Origin: UBA7672 sp964529555
GTDB lineage: Bacteria > Pseudomonadota > Alphaproteobacteria > Caulobacterales > Hyphomonadaceae
Direction of reading: 5' to 3'
DNA length: 31,217 bases
NCBI GenBank assembly: GCA_964529555.1
Contig: CAZGWV010000036.1
Coordinates: 1-31,217 of the forward strand
Position 1 is the stretch's first letter; each line of letters opens with the position of its first letter. Shown here piece by piece: positions 1 through 7,049 of the stretch. Made by a program: the position numbers and the translations under genes. The notes under the pieces are model-generated. The model saw only the letters and a list, made by a program, of their open reading frames with translations. It searched no databases and was not told where the DNA came from.

Positions 1-935
1 ACGGGCGGCGACGCCAGCGTCCATTCAGCGCGAACCGCCCGGCCGTCCGCGTCGCGCCCATAAGCTTCAACGAACATGCCGCCCCGATCCGACCCGAACG
101 GTCGCAGCAGCGACGCCAGCCACAGCAGCAGCCCAGCCGATTTCCGGTAGCTCCTCACGATCCCCGCCGACCGCATCGCGCCGAGCACGCCAAGCCCGCG
201 ATGCATCACGCCAAGCTCCAGCCCCGCCGTGAACACAGCGTCCTCGTGCGGCGCATATCGCGCATGCATCAGATCGAGGTCCGGCGTTTCGGCCAGCGCG
301 AAGCGCCGTCGCCCAAGGTCGGCCACGCGGCGTTTTCTCGTGCCGCTCCAGCCCGGACGCTCGCGCCAGCCGCCATTCTCGAACACGCGCACCGGCGCGC
401 CCGTCCAGCTCAGGATCGCCTCGACAACCGAACGGCCACGCGGCGCGCGATTCCCTGGTGATATGCCAGCGCGGATCGCATCGATCCGCGCCCAGCCGCG
501 TGTCATTTCATCAAGCGCCGCATGCGTGATGGCCGGCGTCGAACTTGCGCCTGTGATCGCACGCACGCCAGCAGCCTTCGCATCGGCATCCAGCGCCGGA
601 AACGCGGCGACAAAATCACGCCCGTCGGCCAGATCAAGATAGTCGACGCCCGCGCCGATACATGCTTGCGCAAACGACAGGTCCGCGCCCTGAAACGGGC
701 CTGCGGCGTCGATCGCCAGATCGACTGACAGCGCGCGGATATCCGCTGCGGTCGCCTTGTTGCGATCAAGCACAACCGCGTCCGTCGCCTTCACCTCGCG
801 CGCAATTGCCTGCGCCTTCGCAAGGCTACGCCCTGCGATCAGAACGTCAGCATCAACCGTATCGGCCAACCCACGCGCCAGCCGCGAGCCAAACACGCCC
901 GCACCGCCCACCAGGAGGATGCGCTTGCGGGTCAT
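1..935 (-). CDS. Saccharopine dehydrogenase-like NAD(P)-binding protein (3' end cut by window)
   Basis: The frame is open from an ATG at 935 to the left edge, giving about 311 N-terminal residues. The protein begins MTRKRILLVGGAGVFGSRLA, a Rossmann beta-alpha-beta fold with a GGAGVFG dinucleotide-binding loop. A DAAGPFQG segment near residue 77 and a TGASSTPA segment follow, both typical of the saccharopine dehydrogenase/trans-acting enoyl reductase-like family. These are NAD(P)-dependent oxidoreductases, many with unknown substrate, and the family label does not imply lysine metabolism. The gene lies 12 nt downstream of the CitE-like gene on the same strand, so the two probably form an operon. 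The C-terminus is not visible, so total length and C-terminal domain cannot be judged. Family assignment is fairly secure; the specific reaction is unknown. Confidence 0.8.
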   Translation of the reverse strand, partial: MTRKRILLVGGAGVFGSRLARGLADTVDADVLIAGRSLAKAQAIAREVKATDAVVLDRNKATAADIRALSVDLAIDAAGPFQGADLSFAQACIGAGVDYLDLADGRDFVAAFPALDADAKAAGVRAITGASSTPAITHAALDEMTRGWARIDAIRAGISPGNRAPRGRSVVEAILSWTGAPVRVFENGGWRERPGWSGTRKRRVADLGRRRFALAETPDLDLMHARYAPHEDAVFTAGLELGVMHRGLGVLGAMRSAGIVRSYRKSAGLLLWLASLLRPFGSDRGGMFVEAYGRDADGRAVRAEWTLASPP

Positions 936-947
936 GCCTCCACGACG

Positions 948-1835
948 CTAGCCGTTCGCCGCCTCGCGCGCCGCGATCGCATCCGCCACCGCGACGGTGC
1001 GCTTGGCCTGCGCGAGGTGAAGCAGTTCGGTCATCTTGCCGTTCACCTTCAGCACACCCTTGCCAGCGTTGGCTGGATCGGCGAACGCCGCGATCACGTC
1101 CTTCGCCTGCGTCACCGCCTCGGCAGCGGGAGCGAAGATCGTATTGCACGGCTCGACCTGGCTCGGATGGATCAGCGTCTTGCCGTCGAAGCCGAACGCG
1201 CGCGCCTGCTTCGCCTCGGCCACGAAGCCCTCGGCGTTGGCGATGTCATTGTAGACGCCATCGAACACCAGCAGATCATATGCCCGCGCCGCAGCGATGG
1301 CGAGCGTATAGCAAGCCGCAAGGTTCTCGCGGCCCGGCATCGGCTCGGCCCGAAAATCCTTGATGAGGTCGTTCGATCCCATCACGAAACCGGCGAGGCG
1401 CGTTGTCTTGGCCGCCGCCGCGATCTCCTTGATGTTGAGGATCGACAGCGGCGTCTCGATCATCACCCACAGCTGTGTCTTCTGGCTGGCGCCGCCCTCG
1501 GCGATCTCCTCGTCCAGCCAGCGAATGTCGTCGGCGGTGGCGACCTTGGGCGCAAGAATGGCGTCGGGCTCGGCCTGCGCCGCCGCCCGGATATCGGCCT
1601 TGCCCCATTCGGTATCGTGGCCGTTCACCCGGATGATCAACTCGCGCGGGCCGTATCCTCCGGCTTTCACCGCGTTGCACACACGCTCGCGCGCTTCGGC
1701 CTTGGCTTCGGGCGCAACCGCGTCCTCGAGGTCGAGGATGAGCGAATCGGCGGGCAGCGTCTTTGCCTTCTCCAGCGCGCGCTCATTGGCGCCGGGCATG
1801 TAGAGAACGGAACGGCGCGGGCGGATGGCGGACAT
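948..1835 (-). CDS. HpcH/HpaI aldolase family, CitE/malyl-CoA lyase-like protein
   Basis: A 295-residue TIM-barrel lyase of the CitE-like branch, which cleaves or forms acyl-CoA thioesters such as malyl-, methylmalyl- or citramalyl-CoA with Mg2+. Visible motifs are LDLEDAVAP (about 34-42), the Arg of RVNG (R69), the metal-binding Glu of IETP (E127) and Asp of GSND (D156), and GFDGKTLIHPSQ (about 215-226), which binds the CoA part. The ATG at 1835 was chosen because an AAGAGG ribosome site precedes it at good spacing. An upstream in-frame start would add 31 residues unlike the family. It is divergent from the pyridoxal kinase gene and lies 12 nt before the saccharopine-dehydrogenase-like gene. 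Whether it is a true malyl-CoA lyase, a citramalyl-CoA lyase or another relative cannot be told from sequence alone. Confidence 0.88.
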   Translation of the reverse strand: MSAIRPRRSVLYMPGANERALEKAKTLPADSLILDLEDAVAPEAKAEARERVCNAVKAGGYGPRELIIRVNGHDTEWGKADIRAAAQAEPDAILAPKVATADDIRWLDEEIAEGGASQKTQLWVMIETPLSILNIKEIAAAAKTTRLAGFVMGSNDLIKDFRAEPMPGRENLAACYTLAIAAARAYDLLVFDGVYNDIANAEGFVAEAKQARAFGFDGKTLIHPSQVEPCNTIFAPAAEAVTQAKDVIAAFADPANAGKGVLKVNGKMTELLHLAQAKRTVAVADAIAAREAANG

Positions 1836-1962
1836 GGGAGCGGCCTCTTGCTGATCTGCAAGGGGGTGATGACGGACCGCACGCTCAATATCAAGATGAA
1901 GCACGTCGCAGGCTGGGCTATTGTCCAAAATTCGCCGCGCGCGACGAGCTTACGGACAGAGC

Positions 1963-2826
1963 ATGCCCCTGGTGCTGGTGATTTCATCCTATGTCGCTGC
2001 TTCCCGCGTTGGCGGGGGCATAGCGCCCTACGTGCTGGGGCCGCTGAAGGTCGATCCTGTCCATGTGCCCACCACGCTGTTCGGCCGTCATCCGGGGTGG
2101 GGCCGTCCGGGCGGCGCGCCCGTTCCGGCGGCCACCATGCAGGACATGCTGGACGGCATCGCCGCCAACGGCCTGTTCGAGCAGACCGACGCCATCCTCA
2201 CCGGCTATTTTGCAACGCCCGATCAGGTGGAGATCGCGGCCGGGGCTATCGACTCCGTCCGCGCTGCGCGTGGGGCGGGGCGCGCGCCCATCGTGATGGT
2301 CGATCCCGTCATGGGCGACCGTTCCACAGGTCTCTACGTTCGCGAGGAAACGGCGAAGGCGCAGCAGGAACGACTCGTCCCGCGCGCCAACATCGTCGCG
2401 TGCAACCATTGGGAGTTCGAACGTCTCATGGGCGAAGCGGCCCACGCGGGCGAAATCGTCCACAGGCTCGGCAAGTCGCAACAGCACTGGCTGGTGAGTT
2501 CGATCCCGTCGCGCGACCAGTTACTCAATCTTCTGGCCGCAGATGGAACCGGAGAGCTTTGCGCCTCGCTGCGGATCGATCGCCCCGTTCCCAACGGCAC
2601 GGGCGATCTCCTGCACCTTGCCTATCTCGGCCGGCTGCTGAACGGCCAGCCGCGCGTCCATGCCCTGCGGCTTGCGGTTGGTGCAGTGAACGCCGTGCTC
2701 GCGAAGGCCGTCGAATGGAATGCGCCCGAACTCCCGCTCGCGGCCTGCAGCGCGCTTCTCGCAGACCCGCCGCCCGCCGACCTGATGCGCGGCGTCGCGC
2801 GGCCATCGGGGTGGGATCGAATCTAG
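1963..2826 (+). CDS. pdxY: Pyridoxal kinase (PdxY-like)
   Basis: A 287-residue ribokinase-fold enzyme, predicted to phosphorylate pyridoxal to pyridoxal 5'-phosphate in the cytosolic vitamin B6 salvage route. Supporting motifs are the N-terminal VISSYVAASRVGG segment, TGYF (about 80-83), VDPVMGD (113-119) and NGTGDLL (211-217), whose Asp is the catalytic base in this family. Length matches PdxY/PdxK enzymes. The ATG at 1963 is preferred over an in-frame start at 1921 because the protein then begins directly with the first beta strand, as PdxY proteins do. The stop codon TAG overlaps the stop of the convergent VOC gene in a shared CTAG (2823-2826). The binding loop (TTLFGRHPGWG) differs somewhat from enterobacterial PdxY, so substrate breadth is uncertain. 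Confidence 0.85.
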   Translation: MPLVLVISSYVAASRVGGGIAPYVLGPLKVDPVHVPTTLFGRHPGWGRPGGAPVPAATMQDMLDGIAANGLFEQTDAILTGYFATPDQVEIAAGAIDSVRAARGAGRAPIVMVDPVMGDRSTGLYVREETAKAQQERLVPRANIVACNHWEFERLMGEAAHAGEIVHRLGKSQQHWLVSSIPSRDQLLNLLAADGTGELCASLRIDRPVPNGTGDLLHLAYLGRLLNGQPRVHALRLAVGAVNAVLAKAVEWNAPELPLAACSALLADPPPADLMRGVARPSGWDRI

Positions 2827-3281
2827 CCGGACTTGCGCGGCTCGACGAGTTTCACGGCTTTTTCTTCCGTGTCGAACACACCCTTGCCGGGCACGAAGTT
2901 CAGCTCCAGCCGAACGCCGTCCGGGTCCTCGAACAGGATCGAATAATATCCCGGCGCCCAGCCGTCTTCCTGCGGTGCGCGAACGATATGCGCGCCCAGC
3001 GACCTCACGAACGCATGCGCCTCGTCGACATCTTCCCGCGAGCGCGCCCGGAAGCACACATGATGCAGCCCCACGCGCCGCTGCACGAAGCGCTCCCCCT
3101 CGTGTTCCGGCGCCGGCGGCGAGATCAGCACGCCCGTCCGCCCACCCACGCAGTAATAACCGGCCGCATCGTCCATCACCTGCGTCAGCCCGAGAAAGGG
3201 CAGCAGCTGGCGATAAAACTCCCGCGCAACCTCATATCGCCCGGCGGTGATCTGGATATGTGCGATCCCGTTGATTTCCAT
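2823..3281 (-). CDS. VOC/glyoxalase-family metal-binding protein
   Basis: A 152-residue vicinal-oxygen-chelate protein. The paired beta-alpha-beta-beta-beta modules and likely metal ligands are visible: H8 (IAHIQI), H74 (GLHHVCF) and E126 (VRLELNF), with FEDPDGVRLEL being the usual C-terminal signature. Such proteins act as glyoxalases, ring-cleaving dioxygenases, epimerases or resistance proteins, and the substrate here is not predictable. The start at 3281 is supported by a GGGAGG ribosome site eight bases upstream. A longer frame extending to 3371 would overlap the divergent gene. The gene is convergent with pdxY, and their stop codons share CTAG. Confidence 0.82.
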   Translation of the reverse strand: MEINGIAHIQITAGRYEVAREFYRQLLPFLGLTQVMDDAAGYYCVGGRTGVLISPPAPEHEGERFVQRRVGLHHVCFRARSREDVDEAHAFVRSLGAHIVRAPQEDGWAPGYYSILFEDPDGVRLELNFVPGKGVFDTEEKAVKLVEPRKSG

Positions 3282-3364
3282 GGCTGTCCTCCCGCGCCCA
3301 GTTGAGCCGACCTTGAGCCAAGCCGCAACTTGACCATTTCGACGGTCCAGCTGATGTGTCACCC

Positions 3365-4480
3365 ATGACAATCACAGGCTTCACCGCAGCAGGTTTCGAC
3401 GCCGTCCGCGATGCGTTCGCGCAGAACTTCGCCGAAGGGCTGGAGCACGGCGCGAGCTTTGCCGCGTGGCTGGGGGACGAACTCATCGTTGATCTGCGTG
3501 GCGGTTCCGCGGACCGCGCGGGAACTCGCGCGTGGGACGAACTCACGCTCTGCCCGGTCTATTCCGCCACCAAGCCGATCGCCGCCCTCGTCGTCGCGTG
3601 CCTCGTTGAACGCGGCGCGCTGGATTACGACGCGCCGGTCGCCAGCTACTGGCCTGAATTCGCCGCCAACGGCAAAGCGAAAATCACGGTCGCCGAGGCG
3701 CTGTCGCATCAAGGCGGCCTGCCAGGATTTCCCGATCCCATCGATCCGGCGTTGTGGCTCGACCCGCCAGCGCTCGCGGCTGAACTCGCAAGGCTGCCGC
3801 CCATGTGGGGCAGGGGCGAGGGATCGGGCTATCACCCGCTCACCTGGGGCTATATCGCCGGCGAGCTTGTGCGCCGTGTCTCGCCGCGCTCGTTGGGAAC
3901 GATCCTGCGCGAGGATGTCTGCGCCCCGCTCGATATCGATTTCTGGATCGGTCTGCCCGAGGAAGAACACGGCCGCGTCGCCGAACTGCTGAAACCGAAA
4001 GCCGCCGCCGAATTCCCGCATCGCAATGCCGAAACGCGCGCGGCCTTCCTCACGCCCTGGGCTGCGGCCCCGCGCGGCTCGACGCAATGGCGCATGACGG
4101 AAATCCCGTCCGCCAATGGTCACGGCACGGCGGTCGCCATGGCGCGCCTCTACAGCGCCTTCGCCCAGAAGGGCCGCATCGGCGAGGCGCGCATTCTCGC
4201 TCCGGTGACGTGGGATGAACTCACGCGCGAGCGTGTCAGCGGCGAAGACCGCGTATTGCCCGGTCATGTTTCGTTCGGTGCAGGCGTCATGCGCAACCTG
4301 CCGCTGATCTACGGTCCCAACCCGTCAACGTTGTGTCATTCCGGCTGGGGCGGCTCGGGCGCGTTCGGCGATCCCGACAACGGACTTGCCGGCGCCTACA
4401 TTATGAACCGCCAGGGCACGCATCTCCTCGAAGACGCGCGCCGCTCGCGCATCATCGATGCGCTATACGGCTGTCTTTAA
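3365..4480 (+). CDS. Beta-lactamase-fold serine hydrolase (class C/EstB type)
   Basis: A 371-residue protein of the beta-lactamase/penicillin-binding-protein/esterase superfamily. The nucleophile motif SxxK appears as SATK (S67, K70) after VY. A Tyr-containing second motif is seen at GSGYHPLTWGY, and HSGWGGSG takes the place of the KTG-like third motif, as in EstB-type esterases. No signal peptide is visible, so it is probably cytosolic and more likely an esterase or amidase than a true beta-lactamase. ATG 3365 is used; an in-frame GTG three codons upstream (3356) is also possible and neither has a strong ribosome site. Its stop overlaps that of the convergent phosphatase gene (TTAA, 4477-4480). 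It is divergent from the VOC gene with about 80 nt between. Confidence 0.85.
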   Translation: MTITGFTAAGFDAVRDAFAQNFAEGLEHGASFAAWLGDELIVDLRGGSADRAGTRAWDELTLCPVYSATKPIAALVVACLVERGALDYDAPVASYWPEFAANGKAKITVAEALSHQGGLPGFPDPIDPALWLDPPALAAELARLPPMWGRGEGSGYHPLTWGYIAGELVRRVSPRSLGTILREDVCAPLDIDFWIGLPEEEHGRVAELLKPKAAAEFPHRNAETRAAFLTPWAAAPRGSTQWRMTEIPSANGHGTAVAMARLYSAFAQKGRIGEARILAPVTWDELTRERVSGEDRVLPGHVSFGAGVMRNLPLIYGPNPSTLCHSGWGGSGAFGDPDNGLAGAYIMNRQGTHLLEDARRSRIIDALYGCL

Positions 4481-5196
4481 GTCGCCCGCAGGAACTCCGG
4501 CGCCTTGCCGGCTTTCAGCATCACCGCCGTCAGCGGACCGCCAAAGCAGGCGCCCGTATCCACATTGATACGATGCGGGAAGTTTTCCGGCTGGAAGCTG
4601 CGCGGCGTATGCCCATGTACGACCAGCAGGTCTTCCAGTTCCTTGCGATCCGGCCAGCTCTCGCGGCTGAAAAACCTGTCCGACCGCGTCCACATCCGCA
4701 CCATGTCGGGGCAGGAGGGGAAGCTCGCCGGATCGATGCCGGCATGCACGAACGCCAGCTTGCGCTCTTCGTCGATATGTATCGAGCCCAGCCCGCGCAG
4801 CCAGTCGATATGCGCCTGCGGGATATGGTTGCGCCATGACGCATCTGCTTCGCCCGGCTTGCCGACATAGCTATCGGCCGCCTCGGCGCCGCCCTGCGAC
4901 CACCAGCTGCCGACGTCAGCGCCGCCATCGAACGCGCCGAGCATCATCTGCTCGTGATTTCCCATCAGGGAGATCACCCCGATCTTCGGGTCGCCGGCAA
5001 ACCGCGTTTCCAACGCCATCACGCGCTCGATCACGCCCTTCGTGTCGGGCCCGCGATCCACATAGTCGCCAAGGTGGACGATGCACGCAGGCCCGCCCTC
5101 GAGCGCGATGCGGTCCAGAATTGCGCCGTGCAACTCGCCGAGCTTGCGCGACTCGCCGTGTACATCGCCGATTGCGAAATAGGTCAGGTCCGCCAT
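4477..5196 (-). CDS. Calcineurin-like metallophosphatase (bacterial Ser/Thr phosphatase type)
   Basis: A 239-residue metallophosphoesterase. All dinuclear-metal motifs are present in order: GDVHG (10-14), GDYVDRG (43-49), GNHE (79-82), HAG (151-153) and HGHTP (194-198), followed by NVDTGA (211-216), which is usual in lambda-phosphatase/PrpA-like enzymes. These hydrolyse phosphoproteins, phosphodiesters or diadenosine polyphosphates, and the substrate here is open. The start at 5196 is chosen for the GAAGG ribosome site and because MADLTYFAIGDVHG matches family N-termini; a frame continuing to 5271 adds unrelated residues. The gene is cytosolic with no signal peptide. It lies downstream of the Hpt-like gene on the same strand, with about 137 nt between, and shares a TTAA stop overlap with the convergent hydrolase. 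Confidence 0.9.
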   Translation of the reverse strand: MADLTYFAIGDVHGESRKLGELHGAILDRIALEGGPACIVHLGDYVDRGPDTKGVIERVMALETRFAGDPKIGVISLMGNHEQMMLGAFDGGADVGSWWSQGGAEAADSYVGKPGEADASWRNHIPQAHIDWLRGLGSIHIDEERKLAFVHAGIDPASFPSCPDMVRMWTRSDRFFSRESWPDRKELEDLLVVHGHTPRSFQPENFPHRINVDTGACFGGPLTAVMLKAGKAPEFLRAT

Positions 5197-5333
5197 GCCC
5201 GTGCCTTCGCCCCCCAGGAATGGCCGGGAGGATGGTGCTTCTGGCATTACGTCGTTTTGTCCGCTGGGCAAGGGGCGCCCCGTATCGCCCGGTCGGGCGC
5301 AAGCGGATCAATCTGCCCCGATCGGCGCGAATC

Positions 5334-5720
5334 TCAGGCGTGAATCGACGCCAGCTTGGCCATCACGGCGACCCCGGCCGGACCGCCCTCGCCGCGCACA
5401 TCCTTGGCGTGCAGGGCAACCAGAGCCGCGAGGTGCGCCTTGGCGACCATCAGCATCTTCTCGTCCAGCGGGTTTGCGCCCTTGCGCAGCGTCTCGATCA
5501 GGCCGCGGGCGATCTTGCCCAGCAGCGGATAGCCCAACACGCCGGCCAGGCCCGCCATATCGTGCATCGGCGCGTAGATCGTCTCCAGCTGCAGCGAACC
5601 GGGCGCAGCGCCATTCACGGCCTGCTGCAGGCGTTCCAGTTCGCCCTTGGTCTGCTGCCACCATTCAAGACGCGCGGACTCCCATTCGGGAGACTCGGTG
5701 GGATCAATAGCTGCGCTCAT
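5334..5720 (-). CDS. Possible Hpt-domain (histidine phosphotransfer) protein
   Basis: A 128-residue, all-helical, soluble protein. Around H53 it reads YAPMHDMAGLAGVLGYPLL, which resembles the Hpt motif HxLKGxAGxxG where the His accepts phosphate in phosphorelays. The Lys usually found three residues after the His is Ala or Gly here, so phosphotransfer competence is uncertain. A GAGGG ribosome site precedes the ATG at 5720. No histidine kinase or response regulator is nearby in the window. The next gene on the same strand is a Ser/Thr-type phosphatase, which makes a signalling role plausible but is not evidence by itself. Alternatively it is simply a helical protein of unknown function. Confidence 0.7.
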   Translation of the reverse strand: MSAAIDPTESPEWESARLEWWQQTKGELERLQQAVNGAAPGSLQLETIYAPMHDMAGLAGVLGYPLLGKIARGLIETLRKGANPLDEKMLMVAKAHLAALVALHAKDVRGEGGPAGVAVMAKLASIHA

Positions 5721-6026
5721 TGTCGTGCCCTCAACCTCGCAAAATCTACTTTACGCCCCCACGGCGCGGTCCGCCGGTGTAGATCACACGCTAGGTTTCC
5801 CGCGCGTTATTCCCCTGGCCAACATTTCTCCGAATGACGGGAAATACACAGCCAACTCATGCTGTGCGATTCTCGGCCAGATTCCTTAAGACAACCCTTC
5901 CCGCTTTGGGCCCGTGGCCACGAAAACAAAGGAAAGTCTGGGTAAAGACGAGTTTTCCAGCGCGGCGCGCGGCTTGCGGCGCGATCTGCGAAATCGCTCT
6001 TCGCGGCTTCGCATGGCAAACCTTCG
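5721..6026. other. Gene-poor interval upstream of a plus-strand terminator
   Basis: About 300 bases with no convincing protein gene. Open frames crossing it on the plus strand run straight through the terminator at 6027 and have no ribosome site. Minus-strand frames are short and arginine-rich, like antisense artefacts. It contains the promoter region of the Hpt-like gene (leftward) and a small inverted repeat CACAGC/GCTGTG (5847-5852 and 5861-5866). A plus-strand transcript must presumably start here, because the terminator points rightward. A small RNA is possible. Confidence 0.4.
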
Positions 6027-6064
6027 AGCCCCGCGCGTTCACACGCTGCGGGGCTTTTTCTTTT
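6027..6064 (+). terminator. Rho-independent terminator (plus strand)
   Basis: A perfect 8-bp stem AGCCCCGC (6027-6034)/GCGGGGCT (6048-6055) is followed by a T-rich tract (TTTTTCTTTT). The T tract occurs on the plus strand only, so it terminates a rightward transcript, yet no rightward gene ends near it. Confidence 0.8.
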
Positions 6065-6074
6065 CGGTTTTCGT

Positions 6075-6968
6075 TCAGTCAGCGGTTACCGTCATGCGTG
6101 GCTGCCGGCCCGACAGGGTGAACAGGATCACGCCCGTCCAGATCAGGCCGAAGGTCACGGCGTGGCCCATGGTGAACGGCTCGCCCATGCCCAGAGCGAT
6201 GATGAACTGAACGCTGGGCGCGATGTATTGCAGGATTCCGATGGTCGACAGGCGCAGCCGCCGCGCGCCGATGGCGAACAGGATCAGCGGCGTCGCCGTC
6301 AATGGGCCCGCCAGGAGAAGCAGCGCGATCAGCCCCGGTTCGCCTGACCCGAAGGCCTGGACGCCCGCCGGCAGGAAGAGGGCGAGATAGAGCAGGGCAG
6401 GCCCCGCCAGCAGCAGCGCCTCGATGCCAAAGCCGACGCGGCTGTCCACCGCCGTCGTCTTGCGGATTGCGCCATAGATCGCGAACGAAAACGCAAGCGA
6501 CAGCGACACCCACGGGAATTGCCCCACCACCAGCGTCTGGTTCACCACGCCCGCCGCCGCAACGCCCAGCGCCACAAGCTGCAGCGGCCTGAACCGCTCG
6601 CCGAAGAACATCGCCGCGAACACGAAGACGATCAGCGGGTTGATGTAATAGCCAAGGCTGCCTTCGAGGATCCGGTCGTTCGTGACGGCCCAGATATAGA
6701 TCGTCCAGTTGGCCGCGATGGCGAGGCTGGAGACGAGCAGCGTCAGCAACATGCGCGGATTGCGCAGCACGCCCGAAAACTCAACCCACTTTCCAGCCGC
6801 CAGTATAAGCACCAGCGCCGTCGGCGCCGACCACACGATGCGGTGCGCCAGGATCACAAGCGGCGGCAGGTCTCCCAGGAACTGGAAGTACAGGGGCAGG
6901 AAGCCCCACAGGCCGTAGGCGGCCATCGCGGCAAACAGACCGCTGCGTATTTCGGCATCTTTCGGCAT
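6075..6968 (-). CDS. rarD: EamA/RarD-family transporter
   Basis: A 297-residue inner-membrane protein with about ten hydrophobic segments arranged as two EamA repeats. It begins with the RarD-type sequence GLFAAMAAYGLWGFLPLYFQ. Other RarD hallmarks are NWTIYIWAVTNDRILEGSLG, LGYYINPL and the C-terminal LQYIAPSVQF segment. The family is the drug/metabolite transporter superfamily; RarD was named for chloramphenicol sensitivity and its physiological substrate is unclear. The ATG at 6968 starts two residues before the acidic DAE and matches family length. A GAAGGGA sequence upstream is farther than ideal from the ATG. The gene ends only about 15 nt from the tail of the plus-strand terminator at 6027-6064, so that element helps separate it from rightward transcription. 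Confidence 0.9.
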   Translation of the reverse strand: MPKDAEIRSGLFAAMAAYGLWGFLPLYFQFLGDLPPLVILAHRIVWSAPTALVLILAAGKWVEFSGVLRNPRMLLTLLVSSLAIAANWTIYIWAVTNDRILEGSLGYYINPLIVFVFAAMFFGERFRPLQLVALGVAAAGVVNQTLVVGQFPWVSLSLAFSFAIYGAIRKTTAVDSRVGFGIEALLLAGPALLYLALFLPAGVQAFGSGEPGLIALLLLAGPLTATPLILFAIGARRLRLSTIGILQYIAPSVQFIIALGMGEPFTMGHAVTFGLIWTGVILFTLSGRQPRMTVTAD

Positions 6969-7049
6969 GCGGGCTAGATAGGTCCCTTCTCCCGGCGGCG
7001 TAACTGGCCCGGCGGACGATAGTTTCTCAACCAGCCCGGAGTTTTTCTC

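Noticed and set aside
1017..3305. 762-codon plus-strand open frame
   Set aside because: It runs antisense to the CitE-like gene and then out of frame through pdxY and the VOC gene. Its translation is Arg/His-rich with no domain, as expected for antisense frames in GC-rich DNA.
6001..6060. tRNA or tmRNA end
   Set aside because: A CTTCGAGCC stretch hinted at a T-loop, but no acceptor, anticodon or D arm can be folded around it. The 3' part is a terminator.
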